Part shown: piece after piece, positions 49,199 to 61,400 of the stretch | Layout of the letters: each line of letters opens with the position of its first letter | Position numbering within the stretch: position 1 is the stretch's first letter | From: Utricularia gibba | Taxonomy: Eukaryota; Streptophyta; Magnoliopsida; Lamiales; Lentibulariaceae | Length of the DNA: 64,000 bases | Direction of reading: 5' to 3' | Assembly (NCBI GenBank): GCA_002189035.1 | Contig: CM007990.1 | Coordinates: 1,798,001-1,862,000 of the forward strand | The notes under the pieces: model-generated | What the model was told of the DNA's origin: nothing | What the model saw: the letters and a program-made list of their open reading frames with translations, nothing else | The model's database searches: none | Made by a program: the position numbers and the translations under genes

Positions 49199-50791
49199 GG
49201 GAGCATTCCCTTGCTTGGCTCAGAGTTCCCTATTTTTACTGAGAAATCCATGAAGAAAGAAGGCAACCACTCAATGATAAAAGTAGAATGTGTTTTTGAA
49301 TTTGTTGTACGTTTGGCTGATGCCATTTGAACGAGGGATTCTTTCTTTCTTGCTATGCCCGTGGGAGGTTGGTTGGGTTTGGAAAGGGATTATTTTGAAG
49401 ACTAATCATCCCCATTGAAAATTTGTTTGAATAATAACCATACTTTAAAGTTTATACAATAGACAATTCTAATGATATTCTTACATGTCTTACTTACAAA
49501 ATTTTAATAAACATTACTGTGATTAGACCATTAAACTGAAAAATAATTATATAATTGAATGATATATTATATATTGATATAATTTCCAAAATAGACAAAT
49601 CAAATGTTGTATTATACATTATTTCTTAATGGTTAAAATATAATTATTAAACGTCAGTTGTATAAACTATAATAAAGTTATATGGTTAAAAGTGTAAATA
49701 TGTTAATTGATACTAGAGAACTAGTAAAACTTGATGGCCATTCTACTGAATGGATGAATAGTTGATAATCGAAATTGTAAGACCGGTAAAACCTTTGGTG
49801 AAAACAAGAATCATTTAGATTCAAAATGCAAGGGGGTTGTTGATTCGCGTGTACATTAATAAATGTGCCTAGTTTTTCAACATTATTATAACAAATTTTA
49901 AGGTTACTTTACTTCAAATAGATGTAAAGTTCTCATTATTTGCATCAGATATATACAAGCTTTCATATTTAATTTAAATATATATTTAAACATTCATTTT
50001 TTTACATAAAAATATGATTTATAACGCATGTGTGCATGCACCCCTATAATAAAGGTTGTATCTATTATGGAAAATTTTTATATAACATACTAATATCGTG
50101 TATGCCTTACATGGTGCCTGAAATTTTTTAAAAAAAATACATGGATGCTGATATGCTTAAACGGCACCCATACATTAAATGCATTTTTTTTTTTACCAAT
50201 AACGACTTATATTGAAATGGTTTTAGTCACAACGATTACACATGCTAGTTGTAGTTTAAACAATGGTTGTGTATTTGATTTTATAGTTTACTAGATGAAT
50301 TTTGCTTATGCATTATCTACATCCATATACTTGATTTTTAAAAATACAAATGCCTTTTAAGTGTTAATTTGTGGATAAAAAATCTAAATAATAAATAAAT
50401 AAAGTGTGTTGTGGGGGTATGGGTACCGAATGTGCTCCATAGTGTAGCTATTGCATGTGTGTTGTAGGATGTTGTAAAGCATATGCTATAAAATTTGTCG
50501 TAGGATGTTGTAGCTCCAATGTTGTATGGATTTAGAGGGTTCTTTGCATATGCATACCAAGTGTCTTGACAATGTGTTTTTTTCTCCAATTCAAATCTTT
50601 TTTCCATTTTGAAAGTTTTTTTCACATTCTGAAGGTTTTGTGCATGGTATTACAATTACTCAAAGAGTGTACTAGTTTCTTCTTGCTTTTAACTAGCTTG
50701 CAGAGTGTTGATGGATATATAGATTATTTATCCGATGAAATTGGATGTCACTATGTGTTTGTGGTTTTGAAGTTTTTGCAAGGTATGAGCA
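49199..50791. other. AT-rich intergenic region
   Basis: This holds the 3' flank of the E2 gene and AT-rich DNA. Positions 50160-50800 contain several G/T-rich phrases (GTTGTAGGATGTTGTA at about 50460 and again near 50505) but no gene. Confidence 0.5.
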
Positions 50792-50799
50792 AGTATAAC

Positions 50800-53700
50800 T
50801 AGGGATGGCAAAATGAATAATCTGACCCGCTACCCATCGGATATCCGCCATGTTTATTATCCATGAAAGGCAGCTGGCGGGTAGCGAGGTGGGTAGCGGA
50901 TGAAAAATCATAATCCGTTTATAAACGGGGTGGATAACGAAATGATCTCTACCCGACCCTTTGTTATTTATTTTAAAACTTAAAATCTATTTATTTTTTA
51001 AATTAGGGTTTTTAACACAATCATCAAATATCTACACCAGATTGTAGCTCCAGTGCCAGCCTATTCTCAATTTTGTGTTTACATTTTTCCACCTCACAAT
51101 CCCCATATTTAGTTGAGTTGTCCTTTTCAATTATTTTTTTTTGTTTGTTTGTAGGATCCATCATGTTTTATTGTTTTTTTTATTTTGTGAATACTTGTGT
51201 GTTGCGTAGCATTGAAATGAGTTCTCACTTTCAATGAGAGATATGTTTGATTTCTTTTTCGCATGCTTTTTGTAATGGTAGTGAATTTTTGATAATTGTT
51301 AGGAATTATATTTTTATAAATGCTCGAGCAAAATGATATTGTTTTTTATTTGTGCATATGTTCTATTTTGGGTTTTTTTCTTGCTGAAGTTATGCTTTTG
51401 ATTCTTGACTTGTTTTTTTTATTTTTTATTTTCAAGTTGAAAATAGGTTGCATAATAAATTACATATCTGCAGGAACCTAGAGATATTTTTAATGAATAA
51501 TTGTTCGAATCAAGAATCATCACTTGGTTCTCAACCATCTCAAAATGAAAAAGAGATTAATAACAATGACGTACAAATAATAGATGGGGGGTGACACATC
51601 AAGCTCTTTAAAAAAAGGAGAAGAACATCATAATAGTGGTAGCATTTCGAGGAAAAGAGTATAAAAGAAGTTAAGGCAGAATGCAAATACTGCATGAAAC
51701 TTTTTGTAGGGAAAGGGAAAAGTGAAACATCACATTTGAAGAGCCACTACATGAGTGCATGTTAGAAAAGGCCAAGAAAAATTGATGTCAAACAAATGAT
51801 TTTAAATACAAATTTAAAATCTAGTGGAATATCAGAATTGGGTTGCATCTCTTTTAGTGAAAAAGTTTCAAGTTATAAGCTTGCTACAGTTATCTTGCAT
51901 GATTATCCATTGAGCATAATTGACCATTATGGGTTTCGAAGATTTTTCAATAGCTTGAATGCAAACTTCAAAATGATTTCCCGAAATACATTGAAGAATA
52001 ACATTTTGAAGATATATGGAGATGAGAAACAAAAGGCCTATCGAATCTTTGATAATCTTGATTGTAGGATTGCAATCACTACCCATATGTGGACTTCAAA
52101 TGACAACAAGAAAGTTTATATGGTAATAACATCACATTTCATTGATGTGGAGTGGAAGCTTCAAAGTTGCATTTTAAGGTTAATTTATTATTTTTTATCA
52201 CTTTTTTTCTATACTAATTTTTATATGATGTAGATTTGCAAATGTGCCGTCTCCACATACTTCTGAAACTTTATCTGAAGAATTATGCCGCTCACTAATG
52301 GATTGGAATATCGATAGGAAAATCTCTTCAATAACAGTTGATAATTGTTTGACAAACGATGCCATGCTTACTTTGATATTAGATAATTTTTCTATAAATG
52401 ATATGCTGCTTCAAGGAAAAGTGTTGCATATGTGTTGTTGTGCTCATATTTTGAACATAATTGTTCAAAAAGGATTGGATAAACTCAACAATGGTCTTGA
52501 GAAGATTCAAAATAGTGCTATCTATTGGACAGGGTCATCCAAAAGAATAGAGAAGTTTAAAGAGTGTGCTGCTCAACTAAAAATTCAATATTCAAAAGAA
52601 TTGGTTGTTGATTGCAAAATCCAATGGAACTCTACTTACTTGATGCTAGAAACTGCTATCAAATATGAAGAAATTTTTTTTTAGACATGCCATGAGAGTT
52701 CCTGGTTACAAGTCTTGTCCAACACAAGAAGATTGGAGAAAGGCAAAATTCATTTGTGAAAAGTTGAAACTCTTTTATGAAGTGATTGAAATGATATCAG
52801 TACGAGTTATCCAACCTCCAACTTTTATTTTCCAAAGATATGTTTAATTAGAACCAAGTTAGAAGAATGGTCTATGAGTTATGATAATATGCTTAGAGAG
52901 ATGACTTGCTCTATGTTGGAGAAATTTATGAAATATTGGAATGTTGTTCATATGATGATAGCAGTGGTTGCAGTTTTGAATCCTAAATATAAAATGGCAC
53001 TTGTGGAGTTTTATTTTTGAAGAATCTATAAATGATGCAATTGAAAAAGTTTCAGATGTTCATGCCAATTGTGTATCTTTATTGAAGGATTATGAAAATC
53101 AAATGAATAATACTACCAATTCTTCTATTTGTGGTATTTTTGGTAGTAGTGCTTCTAGCATCATCACTTCTTCAAGCATGGTATTACAAGATGAAGTAGA
53201 ATATGATATTTTTGTCAAGGAAAAAAATAGATGTACATGTTTGGCAACAAAGTTAGATTATTACCTGGAAGCTGAGGTTTTGCCTAGATGTAATACTTTT
53301 GATATATTGAGTTGGTGGAAAACTGAAGGTTCTAAGTGGTTACTTCTGAAAAGAATGGCTAAGTATGTTCTAGTTGTTCCAGTTTTAATAGTTGCTTCTA
53401 AATTTTCATTTAGCACAAGTGGTAGAATTCTAAATCCTCATCGTAGTAGACTCCACCCGAAGACATTAGAATCACTCATGCGTGCCAAAAGTTGGTTATG
53501 GAAATCAATAAAAAGTGAGTTACTTATCTTTTTATATATTTAAGTCTATATGGCATGAAAAATGATTTGATCTTTTTGTTAGGTACTTGTAAAACCCTAG
53601 AGAGTTGTCCAACGATGGAAGAAGGTGAAGTAGATGAAGAAATTTCATCTAAAGGAAGCCATGCACCTGATTCTCAAGAATGAACCAACTTTTTAAAATT

Positions 53701-54029
53701 ATTTTTAAACAATATGTTGGAATTTGTGTTATTGTTTTGTTGGATTTACTAATAGGTTTTTTAATTTACGTTTTTCAATGATCAATTTAGAAACTGAATA
53801 ATGGTAAGATATTGTTACAATACATTTAAAAAATTACATTTTAAAATTTATACCAAATGAATAATTTATCTAATCGACGGATCTGTGGGGCAGGTAACAG
53901 CACAAGCAATGGAGCGGGTAAGCAGATGAAACAAGCAGGGCGGAGCGGGTTGCGGTGGGTAGTTTTGATGACGGAGTGGGTAGCGGGTAACAGTCTACTC
54001 GCCCCACACCCATCCCGCTGCCATGTCTA
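50800..54029 (+). mobile_element. hAT transposon of 3.2 kb with both ends
   Basis: The left end begins TAGGGATGGCA and the right end reads, inverted, TAGACATGGCA. Flanks carry an 8-bp target duplication with one mismatch: AGTATAAC at 50792-50799 and AGCATAAC at 54030-54037. Subterminal regions at both ends contain repeated GGGTAGCGG and GCGGGTA-type motifs. The interior encodes a BED-type hAT transposase of the RICESLEEPER/DAYSLEEPER-like group, now frameshifted. One mismatch in the duplication plus few frame lesions suggest a moderately old insertion. Confidence 0.9.
51493..53683 (+). pseudogene. BED-type hAT transposase, frameshifted
   Basis: The BED finger is recognisable near 51660-51765 (CKYCMKLF, then HLKSHYMSAC). 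The central domain starts at about 51780, with a GT-AG intron at 52179-52234 joining KLQSCILR to FANVPSP in phase. The conserved HMCCCAHILNIIVQKGL and IQWNSTYLMLE blocks follow. The frame breaks at a run of nine T's (52676-52684), again near 52840, and near 53017. The C-terminal dimerisation region survives: KLDYYLEAEVLPRCNTFDILSWW, then NPHRSRLHPKTLESLMRAKSWLW. As it stands it cannot make full-length transposase. Confidence 0.88.
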
Positions 54030-54180
54030 AGCATAACCCTATGAACGGGAAAAAGTTTTAAATATTAAAATGTGTAAATGATGGGTTCTAATATAGAAAT
54101 GTTGTGATGATTAATTTTGCAAAAATTGTAAATAGTTGGAGACAAATTATATCAATGGAGTGAACATTAATGGAGTCCAC

Positions 54181-54900
54181 AAGTGAAACAAGAGAAGACT
54201 TTGAGCACAAAGAACTCTCACCCCTCTACGATGGTAAGACGATGGTTTGTTAATGGCCAAAATTTCATTCTTTTAATTATTGTGAACAGTGATAATGAAT
54301 TGAAACAAACGATGAAGGATAGCAAGAAGAAGACGCATCTTCCTAGCTTTCAGAAGTATGGTACCTTAATGACTTGATTTTATAGAAGTGTGTCATATTA
54401 GAAGTGAGATCATTCATACATTTTTGATTTCATTGAATTTTTATATTTTAATGAGTGGATTGATAATGATGAGAGAGTTTGTAGAACATTCTCCCATCGA
54501 CCAGCCTTCTTCACTTGCTCGTACATGATATGGCCTATTGTTTATTGGTAAGATGAAGTTTACTTTATATTTGAATATTACATATAATGTGTTTAACCTT
54601 TTATGTTTAATAACTAGAGGTCATTGGGTGGTGATGATATATTGCAACTTTGGAGGTGCATACAATAGAATGATCATTGTCTTAAATTCTTTAAGTGTAG
54701 GAGATGCACTATGTCCAATGGAATAAGATTTGTATAAGTATTAGAAACTATTTTACTACCTGAATAAAGAAGCTATGATTAATTCATTCACTATTTTACC
54801 TGTATAGGTGCTTGAATTACATGCTAGGGAATGCAACACCTTCTTTCATTGTTAACAAGTTGGATTCAATGTCTATTTGCTTTCCTAAGGTATATACAAT
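54181..54900 (+). pseudogene. Possible Ulp1 (SUMO protease)-like remnant
   Basis: A conceptual piece at 54616-54726 reads GHWVVMIYCNFGG, then IIVLNSLSVGD. This resembles the catalytic His block (HW followed by hydrophobics) and the downstream I-L-D-S-L block of Ulp1 C48 peptidases, with Asn in place of Asp. Upstream pieces (FQKYGTL, and HRPAFFTCSYMIWPIVYW near 54500) fit a substrate-side region only loosely. An AG precedes the HW block as in a splice acceptor. The catalytic Cys block was not found, and frames are broken. The nearby MULE transposase makes a KI-type MULE cargo plausible. This is tentative. Confidence 0.35.
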
Positions 54901-55269
54901 GCAATTTTAATAGAGTGCATATACCTATAGCAAACTGATTTTTAAAGTTATTCTTTTTACAAGTTCTATGATAAATTAGACCAATTAAATGAAAGTTATA
55001 TACTTAATATTTAGTGAGTCTTCTCATGTGGAATATACCATCAATTACTCTACAATCACTAAAATGCTTGATCAATCAGATGATGCATTTTTTTTCTCTT
55101 TTGACCATCGATGATTACTTCAATGAAAAATGTCTATATTCACCTTTCTTTCATCTTCCAATGTTCGCTTAAAATATTCTAAATTCTTGGATATTAATAT
55201 ACATGTCATCTTGATGTGTCTTGATGGCACTTCACAAACCAATCGCAAACTTTGTCATTAATCTGTTCC

Positions 55270-57350
55270 AAAAGCTTGATTAGGTCCAACCTCATATCAT
55301 GTTTCCTCAATCAAAGAATGCTTGACACTATTAGGATGGTGGGATACCGTTCATATACTCTTATGCTTTATAATTGTATTCCTTAAATGCCTTCATTGCA
55401 TGCCTAAACGGATTAGGTGTTTTAGCTCGAGCGACAGCCCACACATGACCCTTCAAAACGGCCGTCAACTTTGCTGGAATATTTCTATTGAGATTTTTGA
55501 GCAAATGAAAGACACAATGGTGGACCAACAAAATATAATAGTAGAAAGTTAAATAAATATCATTAATTCATAATTTATGATATATATAACTCAATGCATT
55601 ATCTTGACTTTCGGAAATAGGTCTTTCAAAGTGGATAATATTACAAGAGCTCTATCTGAAATTATGGTAAATAACTATTGTGTCTCCTCAAAAATATCAT
55701 AGTTTTTGGAAAGCAATTCTATAAACCAAGTCCAAGCGGCCAAAGTTTCATCGCCAATAACATCCCATGCAAGGGGAAAAACTCCATTATTAGGATCTGA
55801 GGTCATTATCATTATTTAATGTACGTATATTATCTATTCCGGTCACATTATGTTCATACATATAAAATTCATCTATATAACCTATAACTAACATATAAAT
55901 AAAAAAAATATTAAATAAAAATTGAACCAAAATAGCAATATTTAGACGAATTAAAAAATATGAATATAAGTCAATTATAAATAAAAATAATCATTCAAAA
56001 AATCAATATAATTAAATATCTAACTTATCATGTTTGTTCATATTGATTTGACCGTAGGATTCTTAGTAGTCATTGAAGTCAGAAGGTTGGAGGAAAGGGA
56101 AAGGGAAAGAGAGTGACTTTATGCAGGAATAGGGGAGGGGTGATGCTGGAAAAAGATATTGGGATATTTTCCTTCGGGTTTATTTATCCCATTAGCTTTT
56201 TTTTTCTCTCATGGAGGCGAACGACCAAAATACACTGGGATATTTTCCTTCGGGTTTATTTATCCCATTTATTTTGGCTTACGAACAACACACTTCTTAT
56301 CTTCTTATAAACTTCCTACTAGCAATATAGAGTCAAAGAAATATTACGATCTCCTTGAGCAAGGAGCTCCTATCACTCTTCTACCGGGAAGCTAAAGGAC
56401 GTTTACGACAATTAGCTACCTCATTAAACCACTTATTAGGGTTAACTCATTTTCTTATCTACTATCGTAAGGAGCTCCTATCACTCTTTTGCCGGGAAGC
56501 TAATAAATCCCAAAATGTCTATCCATAAAGCAATAAAAAATATATAAGAAAAAAAAGCTAAAAATTGTAAGCAAATCCACAAATATGTAATAAAATACAT
56601 ATCTTAGAATAAAAGTAAACTCTTTTGTATATTTTATTTTTCTCATCTTTACCACCATCTACCTCCAAAATTGCCACCATAGTACCTTCATTCAATATCC
56701 GATATTGTTCACAATAACTTCGTAATCGTTCGAAATCATTCTTCATATTTCCAGCCACCATCTTCCTTACGTTTTTTTTTGCTCTCCTCACCTTGTGAAG
56801 AGACACTTCCACATGCTAATCATTCTTTATATCCGTAAGTAGATTCGCAACCTTGATCAACGGATGATCAATTAGCCTATTTATGTACATCTTTCCAAAC
56901 CAATGCACATTCATCTTTAGTATTACCTACACGTACATTTTTCATGGGTACGAAAGGCTACCTCTATAAAGAGCAATCAAATAACGCTTATTATTCTTCT
57001 CGAACCAAAACCAAATTCTTTTACGAACATAATATTCTTCAAATGTGTGTTTAGCCTCGGCTTTGGATTGAAAGACTATTCATTCCTTACAAATAAAACA
57101 CAATTTAATACTAAAAAAACAATAATGCAATTTAATTAAAACACACTATACTTACATAAATTCTTGTATTTAAACACTATTACATTCCGTCCTAACAATA
57201 TTCGAATGACATTCAATTTTTCACTGTAAGGAGCTTCTGATTGTACTACTTTGGAGATGAGAGCTTCCAAAACTTTTCCATAATTATCGTTCTTGACAGA
57301 GAATTGATCGTCGAGAATGTCATAGTCTTCCTTCTCGCTTACATAGTTGA
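55270..57350 (-). pseudogene. Mutator-like (MULE/MuDR) transposase remains
   Basis: Minus-strand translation gives pieces in the correct MULE order. The N-terminal part is near 57170-57350. The DNA-binding region at 56560-56880 reads LIKVANLLTDIKND, then VEVSLHKVRRAKKNVRKM and FERLRSYCEQYRILNEGT. The catalytic core is at 55620-55830: NNGVFPLAWDVIGDETLAAWTWFIELL, then FTIISDRAL with the second catalytic Asp. HHCVFHLLKNLNRNIPAKL and HVWAVARAKTP lie at 55390-55530. Stops and frameshifts occur throughout. The expected first-Asp block between 55830 and 56560 is missing, replaced by AT-rich DNA and internal duplications. The element is dead. Confidence 0.8.
56157..56515. repeat. Nested duplicated phrases within the MULE remnant
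   Basis: The phrase GGGATATTTTCCTTCGGGTT and following bases to TTATCCCATT occur twice, at about 56160-56191 and 56232-56263. A second phrase, AAGGAGCTCCTATCACTCTT followed by a CCGGGAAGCTAA segment, occurs at about 56360-56395 and 56467-56503. The block interrupts the MULE coding order and looks like a nested insertion with local duplications. No terminal inverted repeat or target duplication could be fixed. Confidence 0.55.
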
Positions 57351-57559
57351 ATTTTTAAGTCACTTTCATACTTTACATGAGTATGAATCAAATCTATAAC
57401 TCCATACATATTATATAATATAGTCTACAATTATACAACCTGAAATAACAACAAAGGTATGACAATCATATAAATTCAAATTAGCCTATAATTTAATCAT
57501 ATAACAATATAAGTCAAATGAAAATCACAGTTTAATCCAAAAACTACTTAAAATTCAAA

Positions 57560-57871
57560 TCCTTATGACAAATATTTCGGGGACGGTGCACAAAGGTTGT
57601 GGGCGGTGGATAGTCGGCCATGGATGGTCGACGACAGTCGGGGCTTGTATCGACTAGAATTGAAGAAAACGTATGGTATTTATGAATGTCCTCAGAATTT
57701 CCTTCAATTTGATTTAGGATTAATTGATTTACAAAGAATCAATTTAGGATTTGATTGGGCCTTTACGGGTTGGCCCAAGCTATTCTTATTTTCGGGCGAC
57801 TCGTCCCATACTTGTCCAATATGAATTAACCCATGGTTGGGCAGGTTAATGCATACTTGTGTTCACCTCTA
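57560..57871. mobile_element. Possible hAT-like right terminus
   Basis: A moderate-GC segment ends in CACCTCTA at 57864-57871, the inverse of a TAGAGGTG hAT-type start, preceded by subterminal CCCAA/TTGGG-type motifs (GGGCC, GGCCCAAG, GGTTGGGCAGG). No left partner with an ATACTAGG duplication was found in the window, so it may be a truncated element or part of the adjoining MULE. Confidence 0.35.
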
Positions 57872-58497
57872 ATACTAGGCATATTTAATTTCCACATTTT
57901 GATTTATCAGGTATATTGAGTTCCCAATCTTTTTTATTTCAATCATTTTTAGTTCCTTATTTTAAATGCTAATTATAATGAATCCATAATATTTACAAAC
58001 CAAATATATTTGGTTTCCATTATTTTCATAATTGATAAAATTATTTCCGTCTTTTCTGACTGATTGCCACCCATCGCCCATCATGAGTTCAGCTACCACT
58101 GCCTGTCCGGGCGTAAGTGTGCTGCCGGTGACGATCGATGAGTATTTATAATAGTAAAATCGAATTGGAAAAAAAAAATTAAAATCTGCCAATTGAAGTT
58201 AAATTGTGCTATTTAGGTAAACAGGAGTAACTCTTCATGCAATTTTCCCAATGATATGACATGTTCATCTGACTTGATTCAGTCAGGTTCAAATGTGAAC
58301 CAGGGGAAAACACACAAGAAACGAATGCCAATGAAACATTCTCAAAAAGCATTACTATTTTCCGAGAGGGCCCCATAAAATACGTGCTTATCCACTAGCA
58401 GTCTACTCAAACTTTGCTTGTGAATGACGTTTATGCGATGCTACACAACATGTACAAGACAAAGACAAAACAGGCGTACACGAATTCTTAGCTCCAT
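57872..58497. other. 3' flank of the RhoGAP gene
   Basis: AT-rich to mixed sequence downstream of the minus-strand RhoGAP gene. Its 3' untranslated region should lie in the higher-coordinate part. No other feature was recognised. Confidence 0.5.
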
Positions 58498-61400
58498 GAG
58501 GGAGATGACGGTTTGTAGGCGAACTCATGTGGGATTGATCCGTAGTTCAAATCCAGATTCTGAAGCTGCTCCATCAACTGAGACCTCCTTTCCTTGAAGA
58601 AATCCAGTCGGGTTGTCAGCTCCACCAAAGTAGACGACGCTGCTGATGGACTCCCCGGATACTCCATTCCCTGATTGGATCAACACATAGATACGGTTAG
58701 CTGAGAAACCTTTTCATCCCACAGATTACCAAAGTTCTGGTACCTCCACAATCCGGGAGGTTGAGGGCGCGGAATCCACACAAAAACGTTCATCCCTCGT
58801 TAATGAGCTACTCTTGGTGTCACTTGAATCACTTGACTGCTTCCTTGGAGGGAGCTTGCTACTACTGCTGCTGCTGACAGAAGTAAATATATGGTGCCCC
58901 TTCATAGTTTTTGATTCGGCTCCAAAGAACTCCTAAAATGTATTGCTATGACATGTGAGTTTGTTATTCGTTTGAACAAACTCACTTTTTAAAATCTTAA
59001 AAGTGGCACCCCATGCATGGGGCTATCCACGCAGAGAGATTGAACAAGAAAACAAAAATTGTCCATGAAGAAAGGGTAAGCATCAACCTCAGTCCTTTGC
59101 TTCCTTTCATGGTTACACACAGCGAGCGCAGTGTTGTAATCCAGATGCAAAAGCTTCCTGCATAAATATGTATGATATTTCAAGAAAGAAACTACCAAAG
59201 TGACCATCATCAAAGTTTTGGTTTTACTCACTCGTGTAAACTTGGATTTTCTGCAATTTGATATTGACCACATGCATCAGAAAGAGAGCTGTAGTGGTAC
59301 TGGCGCTGCTGGTTCAGTTGCTGATGAAGCTCAGCAACTTTCTGTTTCAATCTAGCAACATCTGCCTCGGCTTGAGCGATTTCTTCTAGCCCGGCCCTTG
59401 TCTTCACAATGAATTGTGCCATTTCAGCAGTCAAAATTTTTGAGTACAAGACCAGTCAACTGAAATGAACCTTGGAATCCATAGCACGCGAGCCAGGAAA
59501 TTGTCCAGAAGACATACTCAAACCACCCTCCAGAGCCGCTCGAAGATCTCTCTCAGCTTGCAACTGTTCTTGTAATCTTGCTACCTGTTATTTTTATTCC
59601 AGACAAGGCATGAAATGAAAGCACAAAAACTATTTTTATAGCGCATAGCATAAGGGCTGCAGATACTCAATCAGAAATAATATGCCATGAGCACCAAATC
59701 AGATAAGATCTCTACCAAGAAAAATTTCAAGCTCCATACTTGGAGAAAGGAGAAATAAACAGTAACAGAAAAATGTGAACCGACAGTGTAATCTTGTACA
59801 ATTTTTCTTTTTTTTTTTTTGAGATTCTACAAAATAACAAGGCTGAAATCACTGGAACAGTTTCGCCTCTAAATGCATGTATGAAAGCTTAAAAACTCAT
59901 AAATAATAACAGCATGTAAATATGGGGTTTTATCAGTATCGTGGGTCAAAAACACAGAAAAAATACTTTAGCTTAGAAAAATAACGAATACCATGCGAAA
60001 CAAGGTGATGAAAAGACATGTTTCATGATATGCTAAACTTGGAAAAACAAGGAGATAATTCAAGCCAGTGAGAAGCAGTGCAAACACTTACATCCTGTTC
60101 AAGAGCCAGCCGCCGCTCATGCAAAGCTTGCTTCCTCCTTTCCAGGCTAGCTTGCAAAATTGCGTTTCCTCTTGCCTAGCAGATAGTCATCAGTACCAAC
60201 TATCATATATCATACATCAGTACCAGTTATCATATATCATAGTAAAATTTGGACATCATCTGAAATTATACACAAGCACAAGCTGACAGTATGCCCTAAA
60301 CATCAAGAGACTTGGTATAATGAAAATAGAAACCTCTTTCGCAATTCTGTGCCGCAATTCATTCTTTGCTGTCTCCAATCTCTGGATCGCAAGCCTAAAA
60401 TGTGAAACTTTTAATAAGATTATAAATACTTCATGGTAAGGTAATATCCAATTATCTGTTTCTAATTGAATACATGTAAAAAAACAGATTAACTTCTGGA
60501 AATGATCTTACTCTTCCTCGCTAGAAGAGTCAATAGGCTGCATAGAAGGATTGTTTCTTGGCTGCAAGCGCTAAGAAAATCAGCCAATTTGGTTAAAAAT
60601 ATGGACAAAAGAGCAAATGAGAGAAAACTCACATTTTTCTTTCCCCAAAATGTAGACCTCTTCGAGCTGCTCACATTGGCATTTGAAAACCCAGGCATCA
60701 CCTTCTCCCCTGGTACCTCAGTTCTAGGAGTTGATTGATGTAGCCTCTGATCCACAGATGACAGAAGTTCACCTATTGACACTTGGGACTCGTAACCAAT
60801 TACGTCAACCGTAGTATCTATCCGGTTTTCACACACATTCATTTGTTCTGCATGCTCATGAACTGGTGAATTGGAATCAATAATTCTCAAATCCAAGCCT
60901 TCACTTGATTTTGTTCTGGAGGAATCGTTTTTCACTGGAGAACCTCCATCTGAATCATCATTAAGTGAGGCCTGATATTTCAGAAACAGAAGGATTCAGG
61001 AACCAGAATTGTAGTTCGCAACATCCAGAGTCTGACACTTGCAGCAAGATAAAATTGGAAAACAAGATTATAAAAGGAAACCACCATTATTATTCAGTAA
61101 GCAGCGGTTTAATGGTTCAGGTGTGAAAATGGAAAAACTTGATCCAGATATCAATTAAAGAAGCTCCGGAGTTAACAAAAAATATGATGCTATCTTGAAA
61201 ACGTTATTACAGAGTAACGGTATGTATTCAGTTTTTCAGTGTTACCTCTTACACATTAAGAGTTCAAGTTAGTTCTCCACTTAATGGATGGTGCAGCTAA
61301 GAAGGTAAAAATTTCAGGCTAGAGAGGGGGAGATACAGAACCTTATAATCATAAAGATCACTAGGGGGTGAGCCACTGCTTTCACTAAATTCCCCACTCT

